Positions 1 to 11,481 of a stretch of 64,000 bases of DNA are shown here, one piece after another. The notes beneath the pieces are model-generated. The model was not told the DNA's origin. It saw only the letters and a list, made by a program, of their open reading frames with translations, and searched no databases. The first letter of the stretch is position 1. The number at the start of each line of letters is the position of its first letter. The DNA comes from Cryptomeria japonica (lineage: Eukaryota; Streptophyta; Pinopsida; Cupressales; Cupressaceae). The stretch lies in assembly GCF_030272615.1 (NCBI RefSeq), contig NC_081410.1, positions 253,999,533-254,063,532 on the forward strand. Direction: 5' to 3'. The position numbers and the translations under genes are program-made.

Positions 1-243
1 TGCAAATATGTATATACCAATGATTAATTATTCAAAACAAAGTGTCCACATGATGTCTTCAACATTACCAGGTGTCTTCCATATCATTCAAAGTGCTAGT
101 GATCATTATAATCTGCCAGTGAACCATATACCAGTAACTGTGCAATAGTTACTTGCTTGCCGGTGAATACTGCTGGATCTCCAAAGTGCTAGTGTTTTAG
201 TAGTTGTTGACATCAATGACAAAACCATACCAAAATACCAACA
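1..243 (-). repeat. 3' LTR of element A (partial)
   Basis: This stretch matches 5619-5864 almost base for base and ends with the same ACCAACA/ATCAACA end. It is the start (U3 side) of the 3' LTR read on the minus strand; the rest lies left of the window. Confidence 0.93.
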
Positions 244-258
244 ATCTCCCCCTTTGGC
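244..258 (-). other. Polypurine tract of element A
   Basis: On the minus strand this reads GCCAAAGGGGGAGAT directly against the LTR, the place and composition expected for the plus-strand primer of reverse transcription. Further purine runs of the same type occur at about 331-345, 417-431 and 505-515 inside the 3' untranslated region (259-590), which otherwise holds no gene I can see. Confidence 0.85.
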
Positions 259-590
259 ATTGATGGCAACACAAGATAGAAAAACCATCAAAGTGCCAAA
301 ACAAAAATGCCAAATACCAACAACCAACAATCTCTCCCCCTGGGAGCAACATGTGTTATCAAAGTTTTTCAATACCAATCCCTCCTTAAAAGGATAATGT
401 GTTTTTCCATAGATATCTCTCCCCCTTTGACATCAAATGCCAAAGTTACAATAATGAAATCACGTTCATATGCAAAATACCAATCAATTCAATATACCAA
501 CTACTCCCCCTGAGAAGTAGCTTCCTCATCAAAGACCGGAGTAAAAGATTTCTCTGTAAATTCTGTCAGTTGATGACAATCATCAACTGT

Positions 591-1034
591 CTAATTCTCT
601 ATCGGTGGTGGTATGACTCCAAGCTGATCTCTGAGATATTCAAAAGTCTCCTTAGGAAAAGTTTTTGTGAAAATATCTGCAAGTTGTTCTTTAGTATTCA
701 CATAAACCAGTTTTATCTCTTTTTCTTCAACTTTTTCCCTTAGAAAATTCAATTTGATAGAAACATGTTTTGTTTTAGAATGTAATACCAGATTCTTAGA
801 TATATCAATTGCTGCAGTGTTATCACAATATATAGTAATGGGTTCCTTGCATTTTACCTTTATGTCTTTCAACATTTGCTTAAGCCATAGTACCTGTGTA
901 TAGTTAGTTGCTGCTGCAACATATTCTGATTCTGCTATTGATAAAGATGTACAACTCTGTTTCTTACTCAACCAAGAAACTAATCTCTTTCCAAGAAAGA
1001 ATGCTCCGTCGGTGGTGCTTTTTCTATCATCCAC
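591..1034 (-). pseudogene. pol: Element A RNase H domain, end of polyprotein
   Basis: Ribonuclease H that removes the RNA strand during reverse transcription. The typical Copia stretch DRKST is followed by the SIAESEYVAA motif, with the acidic residues expected at the active site, and then CDNTAAI. The protein ends normally after ADIFTK, the usual C-terminal Copia motif. It continues the RT frame across a TAG at 1044-1046. Confidence 0.88.
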
Positions 1035-1043
1035 ATCTCCTAC

Positions 1044-2225
1044 CTAATTTGCATCTATGTATGCACATAGATCAAAATTTTCATCTCTAGGATACCACAA
1101 TCCAAGATTTGCAGTGCCTTGTAAGTACCGGAAAATCCTTTTTACTGCTGATTCATGATTTTCTCTAGGATTACTTTGAAATCTAGAAACAATACATATT
1201 GCATTCATAATATTAGGTCTGGTTTGTGTCAAATACAGTAAACCTCCTATCATAGATTTGTACCTAGTTGGATTAACAGGTGTAGATTCATCCCTTTGAG
1301 ATAATTTGTCATTTGTAGTCATAGGTATGCTTACTGGTTTAGAGTTCTCCATCCCAAATTTCTTTAGTAACTCTTTTAAGTACTTGGATTGACTCAAAAA
1401 TATACCTTTATCAGTTTGTGAAATCTGCAATCCTAAAAAGAATTTTATTTCTCCAATCATAGACATTTCAAATTCTTGTTGCATTTTAATAGAAAATTCC
1501 TCACATAATCCATCTTCTCCTCCAAAGATTATATCATCAATGAATACTTCTATAGTCAAGATATCATCATTAGTTATTTTGTAATATAAATTGTTGTCTG
1601 CAATTCCTTTAGTAAAACCAATATTTAAAAGATACTTATCCAACCTTGCATACCAAGCTCTTGGGGCTTGTTTCAGTCCATACAGAGCTTTTCTTAACCT
1701 ACAAACCATATCATTGTCATCTGTCAAATAAAATCCATCAGGTTGTTCAATATAGACTTTCTCTTCAAGCTCTCCATTCAAGAATGCACATTTAATATCC
1801 ATTTGATAAACTTTGTAGTTCTTGTGAGCTGCAAAAGCCAAGAATAATCTAACTGCCTCAATTCTAGCTACCGGTGCAAAGGTTTCATTGTAATCAACTC
1901 CTTCTTTCTAAGAATATCCCTTACACACTAGTCTTGCTTTATTTCTGACAACCTTACCATCTTCATTAAGTTTGTTTCTAAATACCCATTTGGTTCCAAT
2001 TACATTTTTATCTCTAGGTCGGGGAACTAATGTCCAAGTATTATTTTTCTCAATTTGTTCTAATTCTTCTCCCATAGCTTTAATCCAAAAAAAAATTTCA
2101 CATGCCTCATTAAGAGATGATGGTTCAATTTGAGAAATAAGACATACCTCTTCATTTGCCAATCTTCCTCTTGTCATAACTCCTTTAAATTTGTTTCCAA
2201 TTATTTGATCTTCAGAATGATTCAA
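1044..2225 (-). pseudogene. pol: Element A reverse transcriptase
   Basis: Copia reverse transcriptase. The N-terminal part (2225-1911) has the KNNTWTLVPRP and GTKWVFRNK motifs of the family. A TAG at 1908-1910 follows GYS. The rest (about 1905-1044) carries VYQMDIKCAFLNG, with the first catalytic Asp, ALYGLKQAPRAW, and VFIDDIIFGG, with the DD pair. The frame is the same on both sides of the stop, so a single base change explains the break. Preceded by integrase and followed by RNase H. Confidence 0.92.
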
Positions 2226-2234
2226 TCTTACATA

Positions 2235-3290
2235 CTAGGGTGTCTTAGTTTGTTGTTGTTCTTCAATTACTGTGGAATCCTCAGATGGTACCGGGGTAAC
2301 TAGATCTTCATTTTGTACTGGTAGATTTAGTGTACGTTCATTTGTCACAATTTTTGTTGTCAGTTCAGAGTCTATATACCTTGAAGTTCCTCTGAATTGT
2401 TCATCAATTTTTACATTTGTACTCTCAACAATTTTCTGCAATCTCTTGTTAAAACATCTATATGTCTTGCTCTTAGATGAGTAACCAAGAAATATTCCTT
2501 CATCACTTCTAGGATCAAATTTGCCAATATACTCATCTCTTTTAATATAACATTTACTTCCAAAAATTTTGAAATACTTAAGAGTAGGAGTATTACCAAA
2601 CCATAGTTCATGAGGGGTCTTATCGGTTTCACCTTTGATGTGAACTTTGTTGAATGTATAGACCAATGTGCTAACTGTTTCTCTCCAATACACATGTGGT
2701 AAATTTTCTTGTAATAACATACTTCTTGTTGCATCCAAGATAGTTTTGTTTTTCCTTTCAACAACTCCATTCTGTTGTGCTGTCCAAGGTGCTGATAGCT
2801 ATCTTCTGATTCCATTCACTTCAGAGAATGTATTAAAGTCCTTTGATGTGAATTTTCCTCCTTGATCTGATCTTAAACATTTGATTTTCTTATTGGTTTC
2901 ATTTTCAACCATTGCTTTGAACAGTTTAAACTTTCCAAGTGCTTTTGATTTTTCTTTGAGAAAAGTAACCCAACACATTCTAGAATAATCATCAATAATT
3001 AGCATGAAATATCTATCACCTTGTAAGCTTTTAGTTCTAGCTGGACCACATAAATCAGTGTGAATCAAATCAAGAGCATTATTGGATTTTTCTTGAATAC
3101 TTTTAAAACTAGCTCTAACTTGTTTTCCAAATTGACATTCCTTACAAATTGTATTATGAGGTTTCATAATTTTAGGTGGATCTCTAACTGCCTTAGAAGT
3201 ACTGATCTTTACCATGTAATCAAAATTTACATGACAGAGTCTCTTATGCCATAACCAACTTTCATCTATATGTGCAATTAAGCATGTCTT
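2235..3290 (-). pseudogene. pol: Element A integrase
   Basis: Inserts the cDNA into the genome. The zinc-binding HHCC module is visible (HKRLCH, then CKEC). The catalytic core has the Asp of HTDLCGP, the Asp of LRSDQGG and the Glu of GVVERKN, spaced as DD35E. TAG at 2799-2801 falls between the second Asp and the Glu in the same frame, so the chain is broken although all catalytic residues remain. The C-terminal part carries HELWFG, SKCYIK and IFLGYSSKSKTYR, usual for Copia, and ends at TAG 2235-2237. Confidence 0.9.
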
Positions 3291-3499
3291 TTCACTGTTA
3301 TTCAAATGAAAGATATTACCTCTAGTCTGATTACCGGTTGCAATTTCCAAACCAGTTCTATTCATGATTTTGTATTTTCCATTTTTAAATTGTAACTGAA
3401 ATCCTTTCTCAACTAATTGACCAACACTCGAAAGATTATGCTTTAATCCTTCAACATAGTAAACATTGTTAGTGTTATGCTTACCATCAAGAGATATTT

Positions 3500-3700
3500 T
3501 ACCCTTACCTTTGATTGAACAGGCTTTGTCATCTCCAAATCTTACTAAACCTCCATTGTATTCTTGAAAGTTCAAGAATTTACCTTTGTCTCCAGTCATA
3601 TGATGTGAGCATCCTAAGTCAATGATCCATTCATCCTTTACTTCAACTTTAGCTACTAGGGCTTGTTCTACCGGTTGAGTAGTAGGTGCCGGTTGATCTT
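3500..3700 (-). pseudogene. pol: Element A retropepsin (protease)
   Basis: Aspartic protease that cuts the polyprotein. The active-site line reads WIIDLGCSHHMTG around 3600-3630. Copia elements normally have D-S-G here; this copy has D-L-G, so the Ser that supports the catalytic Asp is lost. A TCG or TCA to TTG/TTA change would do this. It lies between the gag zinc knuckle and integrase in the same frame. Confidence 0.85.
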
Positions 3701-3839
3701 CTGTTATAGCAACAAAAACCCATCCATTGTCTGTCGGATCCTCATCAGAATCATCAGTCACACCTTCATCAGCAATGTAACAAGATTTGTCTCTATTCTT
3801 CTTAAATCTATATCTCTGATATTCAGGATTAGGCTTGTA

Positions 3840-4672
3840 TGTTCTTCTAGCTTCTTCTCTTAGTCTAGCATGTCTATCAGGGCATCTCGAAGCCATATGA
3901 CCAATCTTATTGCAGTTAAATCATTTAAAGGGTGCTTTACCTTCATACTTACTTCCAACTGGACCTTTAGGCATTTTCCTTGCAAATAGTGCTTCAAGTT
4001 CTTCAAGTTCTTCATTTTGTTTCCTATTTTCTTCAAGTTCTCTTGCATAAAAGGCTTTAGAATCTGATTTATCAAATGATGGAGCAGATGATGTTGATGC
4101 TTTAAAGGCCAAATCTATCTTTATAGTAGCAACAGGACCAAATTCCTCAATTTCAAAAGCTGAAAGTTTTCCAATCAATGTATCCCTAGTTACTGATGTA
4201 CTAGGCATTGTTCTCAACTCATTTATAGCAGTAACCTTCATTTATATGTCGGTGGCAATCCTCTTAAAACTTTTGAAACAATTTCATCCTCACTTAAGGT
4301 TCCTCCATAACATTTCATACCCAAAACAATTTCATTTACTCTTTCCATAAAAGCAGAAATCCTTTCATCTTCTTCCATTTTCAGATGTTCATACCTGACC
4401 CAGAAGCTCTCAAGTTTTGCAATTTTGACTGTGGAATCTCCTTCATTCAGTGTTTCCAAATGATCCCAAATAGATTTAGCAGTAAACCTATCTAATAATC
4501 CCATGATTTGTTGATCTGATAATGCGCTCAAAAGTGCTTCTCTTGCTTTGCAATCATTCTCCTCATCTTTAGCTAAGGTAGTTGGATTGGGCTGACTAGC
4601 TACAGCAACAATATAACCTTTCTTTGTAACTTCCCAGATGTCTTTACCAATGCAATTCAGATGTGTCTCCAT
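3840..4672 (-). pseudogene. gag: Element A gag with zinc knuckle
   Basis: Capsid/nucleocapsid protein. The N-terminal part (4672-4238) has the KSIWDHLETLNEG, MEEDERISAFMERVNEIV and VLRGLPPTYK motifs of Copia gag. A single lost A in the run near 4240 shifts the frame. The nucleocapsid CCHC knuckle at about 3880-3925 would be C-x2-C-x4-H-x4-C, but its first Cys codon is TGA (3921-3923), which both removes a zinc ligand and stops translation. The start at 4672 is the first Met; no better one is seen. Confidence 0.88.
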
Positions 4673-4783
4673 TCTGATCTTTCATATCCCATAGTTGGTT
4701 CCATCAAGTTTAGGACTGTCCTTCTTGAAATAATTAGTAGACATTGGATCTCCTCAAGTTGTTAAACTTCTGCAAAAAGAGGA

Positions 4784-4799
4784 CTAGGCTCTAATACCA
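4784..4799 (-). other. Primer-binding site of element A
   Basis: On the minus strand it reads TGGTATTAGAGCCTAG, two bases from the LTR. This matches the 3' end of plant initiator tRNA-Met (TGGTATCAGAGCC) with one mismatch. It is a binding site, not a tRNA gene. Confidence 0.88.
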
Positions 4800-4801
4800 A
4801 T

Positions 4802-5864
4802 TGTTAGGTCCTGGAGACAACTGAGAGGGGGGGGGTGAATTAGTTGTCTAATAAATTCAAATCAAAAACAACGTAACCAACTTAATGCTTAATACTGATA
4901 AACGAGTTAAGTATGTTGGTAGACAGTGTTAATAGTTATTTTCTATACAGGTAAAGATTAATGCATGAAATATAAACACAAAGTCATCCACAACACATAA
5001 CACCAATATTTGTACATGGAAACCCTGTAAGGGGAAAAACCACGATGGGAAACCTTACCCACAATCAAATTATATTATTGTAGATGGTAAGTGTACATAA
5101 ATGGGGTTTGCACATGCAAAAAGGCCAATAGCCTAGAGCTCACTGCTCAATCACAAAAGGGGAGTCACACTGACTACAGTTGGATGGTTAAATCCAATAA
5201 GAATGTACTACACAAGATGGCATCTTCATATGTTGGATTCAGTACCAGTGTAATGTTGATATGCTTTCACAAAAACCTAGCTTCACCTTCAAATGATGTC
5301 TTCATGTATAGCTCTTCTTAATCTCGCATATAACTTCTCACAATTCTTTTTTCGCATTCCACATTCAGTCTTACAAATAAGATCTTACATTTATACCATA
5401 ACCTAAGACCAATTTTAGTAGGTTGGCTCTACAAGATATTACAATAAAAATATTTTACAAAAAATATAATATCGGATGTAATAACCAATTAAACATGTCG
5501 GCTTAATGCATTTAAAACAATAATTAGTCATCTCCATAGCATGCCATGCTGATCTGGAAAAGATAAACCTGTCGGTGTAACCCTAGGTAACCCTAGACCT
5601 ATTTGCCGGTAAAAGCAAATATGCAAATATGAATATACCGATGATTAATTCTTCAAAACAAAGTGTCCACATGATGTCTTCATTATTACCAGGTATCTTC
5701 TATATCATTCCAAGTGTTAGTGATCATTATATCTTGTCAGTGAACCATATACCAGTAACTGTGCAATAGTTACTTGCTTGCCGGTGAATACTGCTGGATC
5801 TCCAAAGTGCTAGTGTTTAAGTAGGTGTTGACATCAATGACAAAACCATACCAAAATATCAACA
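4802..5864 (-). repeat. 5' LTR of element A (1063 bp)
   Basis: Starts and ends with TG...CA (TGTTGAT and CTAACA on the minus strand) and matches 1-243 at its U3 end. The U5 end carries a long C run within TTCACC...CTCTCAG, shared with the LTRs of F and G here. A TATA-like box, GTATAAATG on the minus strand, lies at about 5390-5398. No coding sequence is seen in it. Confidence 0.92.
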
Positions 5865-6621
5865 GAGGGTAATATATAGATGACCAATGTTGTTTAATTT
5901 TGAATTTCTCACAGTGCTCATCCAGATCTTTATTCTTGAATTGTCCTCCATTTTCAATCATGATGGATGAAGGTATTTCATACCTATAGATGATATGGTT
6001 TAGGATAAACAGAGCTACTTGTTTACCAGTCGCTTTAATGAGCAGATCTACTTCTACCTACTTAGTGAAGTACTCAGTGGTAGTTATGATAAACTTGTGT
6101 CTGTTGGATGATGCAGGATATATTTGACCAATGAGATCAAAGACCCATTGCTAAAAAGGCCAATGTGTGATGAAGGGCATGAGATCCCTTGCTGGAGCAT
6201 GTATGAGATTTCCATGTAGCTGACACTTCTCACAAGTTTTAGAAAAATTTATAGCATCCTTCTCCATGTTTGACCAGTAGTAGCCAGCCCTTAGTAGTTT
6301 CCAAGATAAAGTAAGACCATTCAAATGAGATCCACAAATACCTTCATGGACTTCTGATAATACACATTTAGACTCTTCAATTTCTAGACACCTAAGAAAT
6401 GTATCTTCCAAACCTTGCCTAAACAAATCATTAGCAATAATGACATATCGTGAAGTGTTTCGGGTTAGGTTCCTTTTCTCATTATGAGTAAGATTTTCTG
6501 GGATAATGTGGTCACACAGATAAGAGTAAGTAAGGTTGTAGTGAGATGAGTCATGTCCAATAATAGAACAAACTATTTGGGACTCAGGAGAATCATAGGC
6601 AAGGTAATGTAACTCTTCCAC
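5865..6621 (-). pseudogene. pol: Element B integrase, cut by element A
   Basis: The zinc module is HEGICGSH followed by CEKCQLHG (HHCC). The core continues past a stop after THWPF. The position of the second catalytic Asp reads IENGGQF, whereas the family has TDNG, so that Asp is replaced by Glu. The chain runs to WSSIYYP and is then interrupted by the LTR of element A at 5864. The first core Asp is visible in FDLIGQI. Confidence 0.9.
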
Positions 6622-6717
6622 TAGGAATTAAAAGCAAAAATTAGACTCTTGTAACTCTGGTATGGATGCCAAGGTGGACATAGCATCTACTGCTCTATTT
6701 GCTGATCTAGGAATTTG

Positions 6718-7032
6718 CTAGAATGATACAAAAGTAAAATATTTCTTGAGATCATCAACCATTCTCTTATAAGGCGTCAGTTTCTCATCTTGATTCTGAT
6801 ATGTATCGTTTATTTGATTGATGATTAGCTGAGAATCTCCATAGATGTGTAATTTTGGAACCTTCCATTCGATAGCCAGCTTGACCCCGTTTACCAGAGC
6901 TTCATACTCTGCAATGTTATTTGTACAAGGGAAAAGAATCTTATAACCCTTCGGGATTGAATACTTTTGAGGAGTAATAAAAAGTATTCCAGTACTAGAA
7001 CCATTTTGAGTGAAAGACCCATCAAAGAACAT
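6718..7032 (-). pseudogene. pol: Element B second (archaeal-type) RNase H
   Basis: A second RNase H after the RT's own RNase H, the trait of Tat-lineage Gypsy elements. Catalytic positions are visible: Asp in FFDGSF, Glu in IAEYEALVNG and Asp in IYGDSQLI. The fragment begins with MFFDGS only because an earlier stop forces a Met. It is in a different frame from the RT part, so a frameshift lies between 7033 and 7223. Confidence 0.87.
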
Positions 7033-7223
7033 CCTCTGGGATTATTGAGTAAGGTGCATTATTGATTCATCTGGAAACTCTATATGTAGCAGTTGAGTGT
7101 CTTCAAGTGGAGCCTTAGCAATTTGATCTACAATCACCTATCCCTTGATGGCTTTGCATTTTGTATATTAAATATCAAACTTTGTAAGAACCATGACCCA
7201 TTTTGCCAATCTTTCGGTGAGTG

Positions 7224-7517
7224 TTACTTTGTTGAGAAGTGTTTGAGCGGATCAATCTTAGCTACTAGCTTGATGGAATGTGCTAACATGTAATGTCTCA
7301 ATTTTTGTGATGTAAAGACTAATGCCAAGCATGCTTTTTCTATTATAGTGTAGTTCATTTCATAAGACACCAATGTTCTATTGATGTGATATATAGCTCT
7401 CTCTTTTTTATTTTCATCCTGTTGTGCCAGAAGTGCCCCCAATGATGAATCAGTGGCTAATATGTATAAGATTAATGGTTTACCCTGAATTGGTGGATTG
7501 GATAGGTACTCTTTGAT
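7224..7517 (-). pseudogene. pol: Element B RT-linked RNase H
   Basis: The first RNase H, degenerate. MGALLAQQDENKKERAIYHI, then YTIIEKACLALVF and QKLRHYML, are the usual motifs of this domain in Ty3/Gypsy. It continues the RT frame after a stop near 7518. Confidence 0.85.
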
Positions 7518-8561
7518 CTACTGAAGGTGTTGTTCACATTCTCGATCCCGATTGTATATTACTCCTTTCCTTAATACCTTTGTGAAAGGTTGAGCTTTGT
7601 CTGCCAGCTGAGAAATAAAGCGTCTGATTGATTGGATACATCCCTGTAAACTTCTCATTTGACTGATGTTCTTCGAAGGTGGCATTTCCATTATAGCTTG
7701 GACCTTCTCAGGATCAACCTCGATTCCCTTCTTTGAAATGATGTATCCAAGTAGTTTACTAGATGTCACTCTGAATGCACACTTTTTTTGATTTAGCCAA
7801 AGTTTGAATTTTTCCATTCAATCAAGTGTAGGGCCTAGCTCTTGAATATGCATGGATCTCTGCATAGTCTTCACTAAAGTGTCATCAACATAATCTTCCA
7901 TATTCTTATACATCATATCATGAAAGATAGTAGTTACTACTCTTTGGTAAGTTGCTCCTACATTCTTTAGCCCAAATGACATGATGTTCCAACAGAAGGT
8001 TCCCCATGCACAGGTGAAAGCTATCTTTTCTTGACCCCCAGGAGATATTTTGATTTGATTATAGGTGGAGAATCCATCCATTAGTGAGTACATCTCATAC
8101 CTAGCAGTCATATCAACTATCATATCAATGTTTGGTAATGGAAATTCATCCTTCGGACAAGCTTTGTTGAGATCTTTGAAATTTGTGCAAACCCTAATAG
8201 ATTTGTCTGCCTTTGACACAGGTACTATGTTTGAAATCCATTCTGCATAGTCTATAACTCTGATAAATCCAACTTTTAGCAGTTTTTCTAACTCAACCTT
8301 GACTAGTAGTGCCACGTGAGGGTGCATCTTACGGATTTTTTGCTTGACTGGTTTAACTCCTGGTGTAATAGAAAGATGGTGCATGATAAGATCAGGATCG
8401 AGGCTTGGCATATTAGAGTACGTCCATGCAAAATTGATCTTCTTTTCTAAAAAGAGATGAGTGAAATCTTTCAATTCTCCTGCTGATAATGATTGAGCTA
8501 CATGAATGATGTGTGGTGTCTCTTGACTCCCAAAGTTCACTAGCTGAGTTGGCTCGATCAA
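7518..8561 (-). pseudogene. pol: Element B reverse transcriptase
   Basis: Ty3/Gypsy reverse transcriptase. In order: HPHVALLVKVELEKLLKVGF, then CTNFKDLNKACPKDEFPLP, YEMYSLMDGFSTYNQI with a catalytic Asp, SFGLKNVGATYQR, and the catalytic YVDD at about 7890. After a stop at 7818 the thumb/connection part continues in frame with LNQKKCAFRV and RSLQGCIQSIRRF. Length and motif order fit the family. Confidence 0.93.
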
Positions 8562-8576
8562 TATAGAAGACCTCTC

Positions 8577-10300
8577 CTAAAAATGACTTGGATGAATATC
8601 AAGTATCTCACCTTCAGGCACCTTAGAGAGGTTTTCACCCTTAGGTACGTCCTTTATTTTCTCTTTTTTAGATTCTGATACCGCCACAATGCGGTTTTCG
8701 CCATCAGATATTTTATTTTTATTTTTCTGATTTTTGTGACTAAGATACTTGATATTTGTTTCAGTCATGTTTTCACTGTGTTCGTTGGTGGAAGAGTACA
8801 TGGGTTCAACTACATTTAGGTAATAGGCTAGCGTGTAGTCATTGGAAAAAGTAGGTACATTCATGGGTTGGTCTTGTAGACTATAGTCAATTAATTTGGG
8901 ATGTACCAAGGATAGAGTGTGGACAAGTTCGAGGGAGTTCATGGTATTGTCATCACAACTGTGAATCAAAAAGTCGAGTTCTAGAAGACTACCTTGCATA
9001 AATGTCTTGAGACCAGGAAGAGTTAGAACATAATTATTAAAGTGCACGTTAATATTTAGTTGACTTAATCTAATAGACCTACTTGTAGCATCATTCTATA
9101 CACTAGACTGGACTTCATATTGAGGTTCAACAGTAACAAGATCAGTAGATAGATTCTCACCATTTACATCAGAGGATTCAGAATTCAATGTTGAGTAGAT
9201 ATTGTCATAAATAGGACTATTGTCAGAGTCATCAGAGTCATCGAATGAAGTTTTCGAGTCTTCTTCAAGTGGTTGAGTGAATATATGTATGGTATCAACA
9301 CCAATATCTTTAATGCTGCAAATTCCTTCAATATTTGGCTCATTTATCATTTGTATCTGACAGACATGTTGACATGATCTTGATGATTCTATGACTCCCT
9401 GTCGTCTACTCCATTCAACTTCCTCTGGACTAATGACCGATTCTGCTTTTGTAGCTTCCAATTCTTCTTATGTAGTCCCATACCTGATTTGTTTTGTTTT
9501 ATTAGAGGGGTATATAATAGATGAAAAACTTTCTAGTATTCTTCCTTCCTTCAGCCCTTGTTCATAGTTTGCTTGTCTTTTTATTCTAATTTCTTGTATC
9601 TCCTTTTCTATCTTTAAGCGCATCAGCTCTTGAGTGTCATTTGTGATATCACTGGACTCTTCTGGAGTTTCTATATGAGATGTATCTGAGAGGTGATCTA
9701 GACCCCATTCATACTCATTTGAATTAGTTTCTGAATCATCTACTTGTTGCCTACCAGTGTATGTGATTGGAACTTTCAGTGGTGCAAGCAATTCTCTAAT
9801 TCTTTCTACTTCATCTCTCATATCTTCTGGAACTTCAACTCCCTGTAGTGTTATAACTAATACCATTGGAACTTAAGTACTGACTATTTCTTCTCTCTTG
9901 ATTGATAGTTCCTCTTGTTCTTTTCTACACTCTACTTTTGTTTGTTGAGCGTCAACTTCCTGTGATATTGAAGGCGATATCCTTTTCTTCCATTTAGAGT
10001 TAGAAGCCTATTTTTGGTCTGATGTCTTTTTTGGATTGTATCCCAGTCCAACCTTATCATTTGTAGATTTTGTTTGCAGCTGAATTGGTTCAGTAATACC
10101 CTCTTGATGTTTTCCCAAGGGACCAGTGTCTTAATATCCCATGCATTGGATCATTTTGTATCCGAGACCATATTGGGTTGGGGAAATCTCACAATGTCGT
10201 ACTTCCTCATTTTGACTATCTTCCTTGAAAATCCACTTAAGAACAACATCATCTTCTATTTCATCTGCTAGGGAAGTAGAAGACTGCACAAAAATACCAT
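8577..10300 (-). pseudogene. Element B protease-RT linker with remains of a G-patch
   Basis: A long acidic, low-complexity linker between protease and RT. The segment 8577-9866 stays in one frame with stops. Around 10030-10200 a glycine-rich stretch translates in pieces as GYKMIQ, PLGKHQEGITEPI and VGLGYNP, the pattern of a G-patch (RNA-binding glycine-rich) domain. Similar G-patch stretches are found at the same place in D and E. The linker ends with SVSESKKEKIKDV-type charged sequence before RT. Confidence 0.65.
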
Positions 10301-10301
10301 C

Positions 10302-11012
10302 TTATATGATATTCAGAGTTGAAGTTTGTGTTCTCATAGCCTCTGATGGTTTGCCCAACTGTTTCAGTAATGGAGGAAGAGAGACTAATGAAAGTACTAG
10401 TTCTATCTTGTATCCATCCATGCCAGTATTTGTAATCTTCAATTTATTTTCTAAGTCATTCATTAGAGCTTCTAGACTTTCATTTGTAGAGGCTGCCCTA
10501 TTATGAGGCACAAAGGTATCAGCACCTTTTGTCAATGCATTACAGGGGAGATTTGTATCAGTAGGAATACTGACTTCCACTCCGTTATAGGGAAATTTTA
10601 AGCATTGATGGTATGTAGATGGAACTGCCTTCATTTCACGAATCCACGACCTGCCCAATAAGATATTGTATGACAGAGGAAGATCAAGTACTTGGAAAAT
10701 GACATCTCTTTCTATAGGTCCCACCCTGATTGGTAATGATATCAGACCTTTTGAGGTCCTTTCTTCTTCATCATAGGCTTTAATTGTTATTTTCTTGGCC
10801 GGATCAATGACATTTTCAGAAAATCCTAGTTGTGTAAGTAGACTGTAAGTATAGATATTCAACCTTGTGCCTCCATCTATCAAAACACATTTAACTCTAT
10901 GTTTATGGATCGTGGCTTCAATATGCAATGGCTGGTTATGTGGATGATTTAGGGAGTTGTCATCTTCTTCAGAGAAGGTCAAATAGTAAGGTGAAGTTAG
11001 ATGACCCACCAT
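10302..11012 (-). pseudogene. pol: Element B retropepsin (protease)
   Basis: Aspartic protease of plant Ty3/Gypsy type. The active-site line is KCVLIDGGTRLNIY, with DGG where many retropepsins have DTG or DSG; D and E show DGG too. SYNILLGRSWIREMKAVPST, the second conserved half of the domain, follows, then YHQCLKFPYNG. The frame is open for 236 codons. Confidence 0.9.
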
Positions 11013-11222
11013 AGACTAAAACCGATCAATGTCTAAATCTTTTGGAACATTAGTGGTGAGCAATGCTTTGTCCAGGATCTCTTTATGAGTAGAAGAGAGT
11101 TTAAGCAACTCAAAGATTGAGATTTGAGCATTTGTCCTCTTCAGTTGGTCAACAATCCTATATCTAGAGGATGATGATGAAGTTAGCTATTTAAATTTAT
11201 CAAATGTTAATTCTTTATGTTT

Positions 11223-11276
11223 GTTTGATGAGGTTGGTAGGTTTAATTTTGTTTGATGAGGTTGGTAGGTTTAATT
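11223..11276. repeat. 28-bp direct duplication
   Basis: GTTTGATGAGGTTGGTAGG and the following bases occur twice in tandem (from 11223 and from 11251). It lies in the gag-protease gap of element B (11013-11481), which otherwise contains only decayed coding sequence. A replication-slippage duplication is the simple reading. Confidence 0.8.
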
Positions 11277-11481
11277 ATGTTTGAGCTAAATTTAAAGAAC
11301 TAGCTCCTTGGAGAGTTACTTTCTTTTGAGAACGGGTCATAGCATTTGCATGTCGTGATTCATGTTGTTTATCTTTGATTATAATTACATTGCAATATTC
11401 AGGTTGGGAAGACTCAATCATGTTGATGATATTGTCATTGCTGGTATAAGCATAATTTACTTTTGCACCTCCTTTTGTTTT

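Larger units (their letters stand above)
1..5864 (-). mobile_element. Element A: Ty1/Copia LTR retrotransposon, left end outside window
   Basis: Reading right to left: 5' LTR (4802-5864), PBS complementary to initiator tRNA-Met, gag, protease, integrase, RT, RNase H, PPT and 3' LTR (1-243, cut by the window start). Integrase before RT is the Copia order. From 4241 to 591 everything lies in one frame, interrupted by TGA at 3921 and TAG at 2799, 2235, 1908 and 1044; a one-base loss near 4240 separates the N-terminal part of gag. The element sits inside the integrase of Gypsy element B, whose coding sequence resumes at 5865. The other junction, and so the TSD, is outside the window. Confidence 0.93.

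Noticed and set aside
4784-4799. tRNA-like sequences near LTR ends (also at 32225, 49761 and 50834)
   Set aside because: Only the last 13-18 bases of tRNAs match; these are primer-binding sites, not tRNA genes.
4826-4836. G run as a quadruplex or special signal (also C runs near 50796 and 56590)
   Set aside because: A homopolymer of variable length at the U5 end is common in Copia LTRs of plants and likely slips; nothing more is supported.
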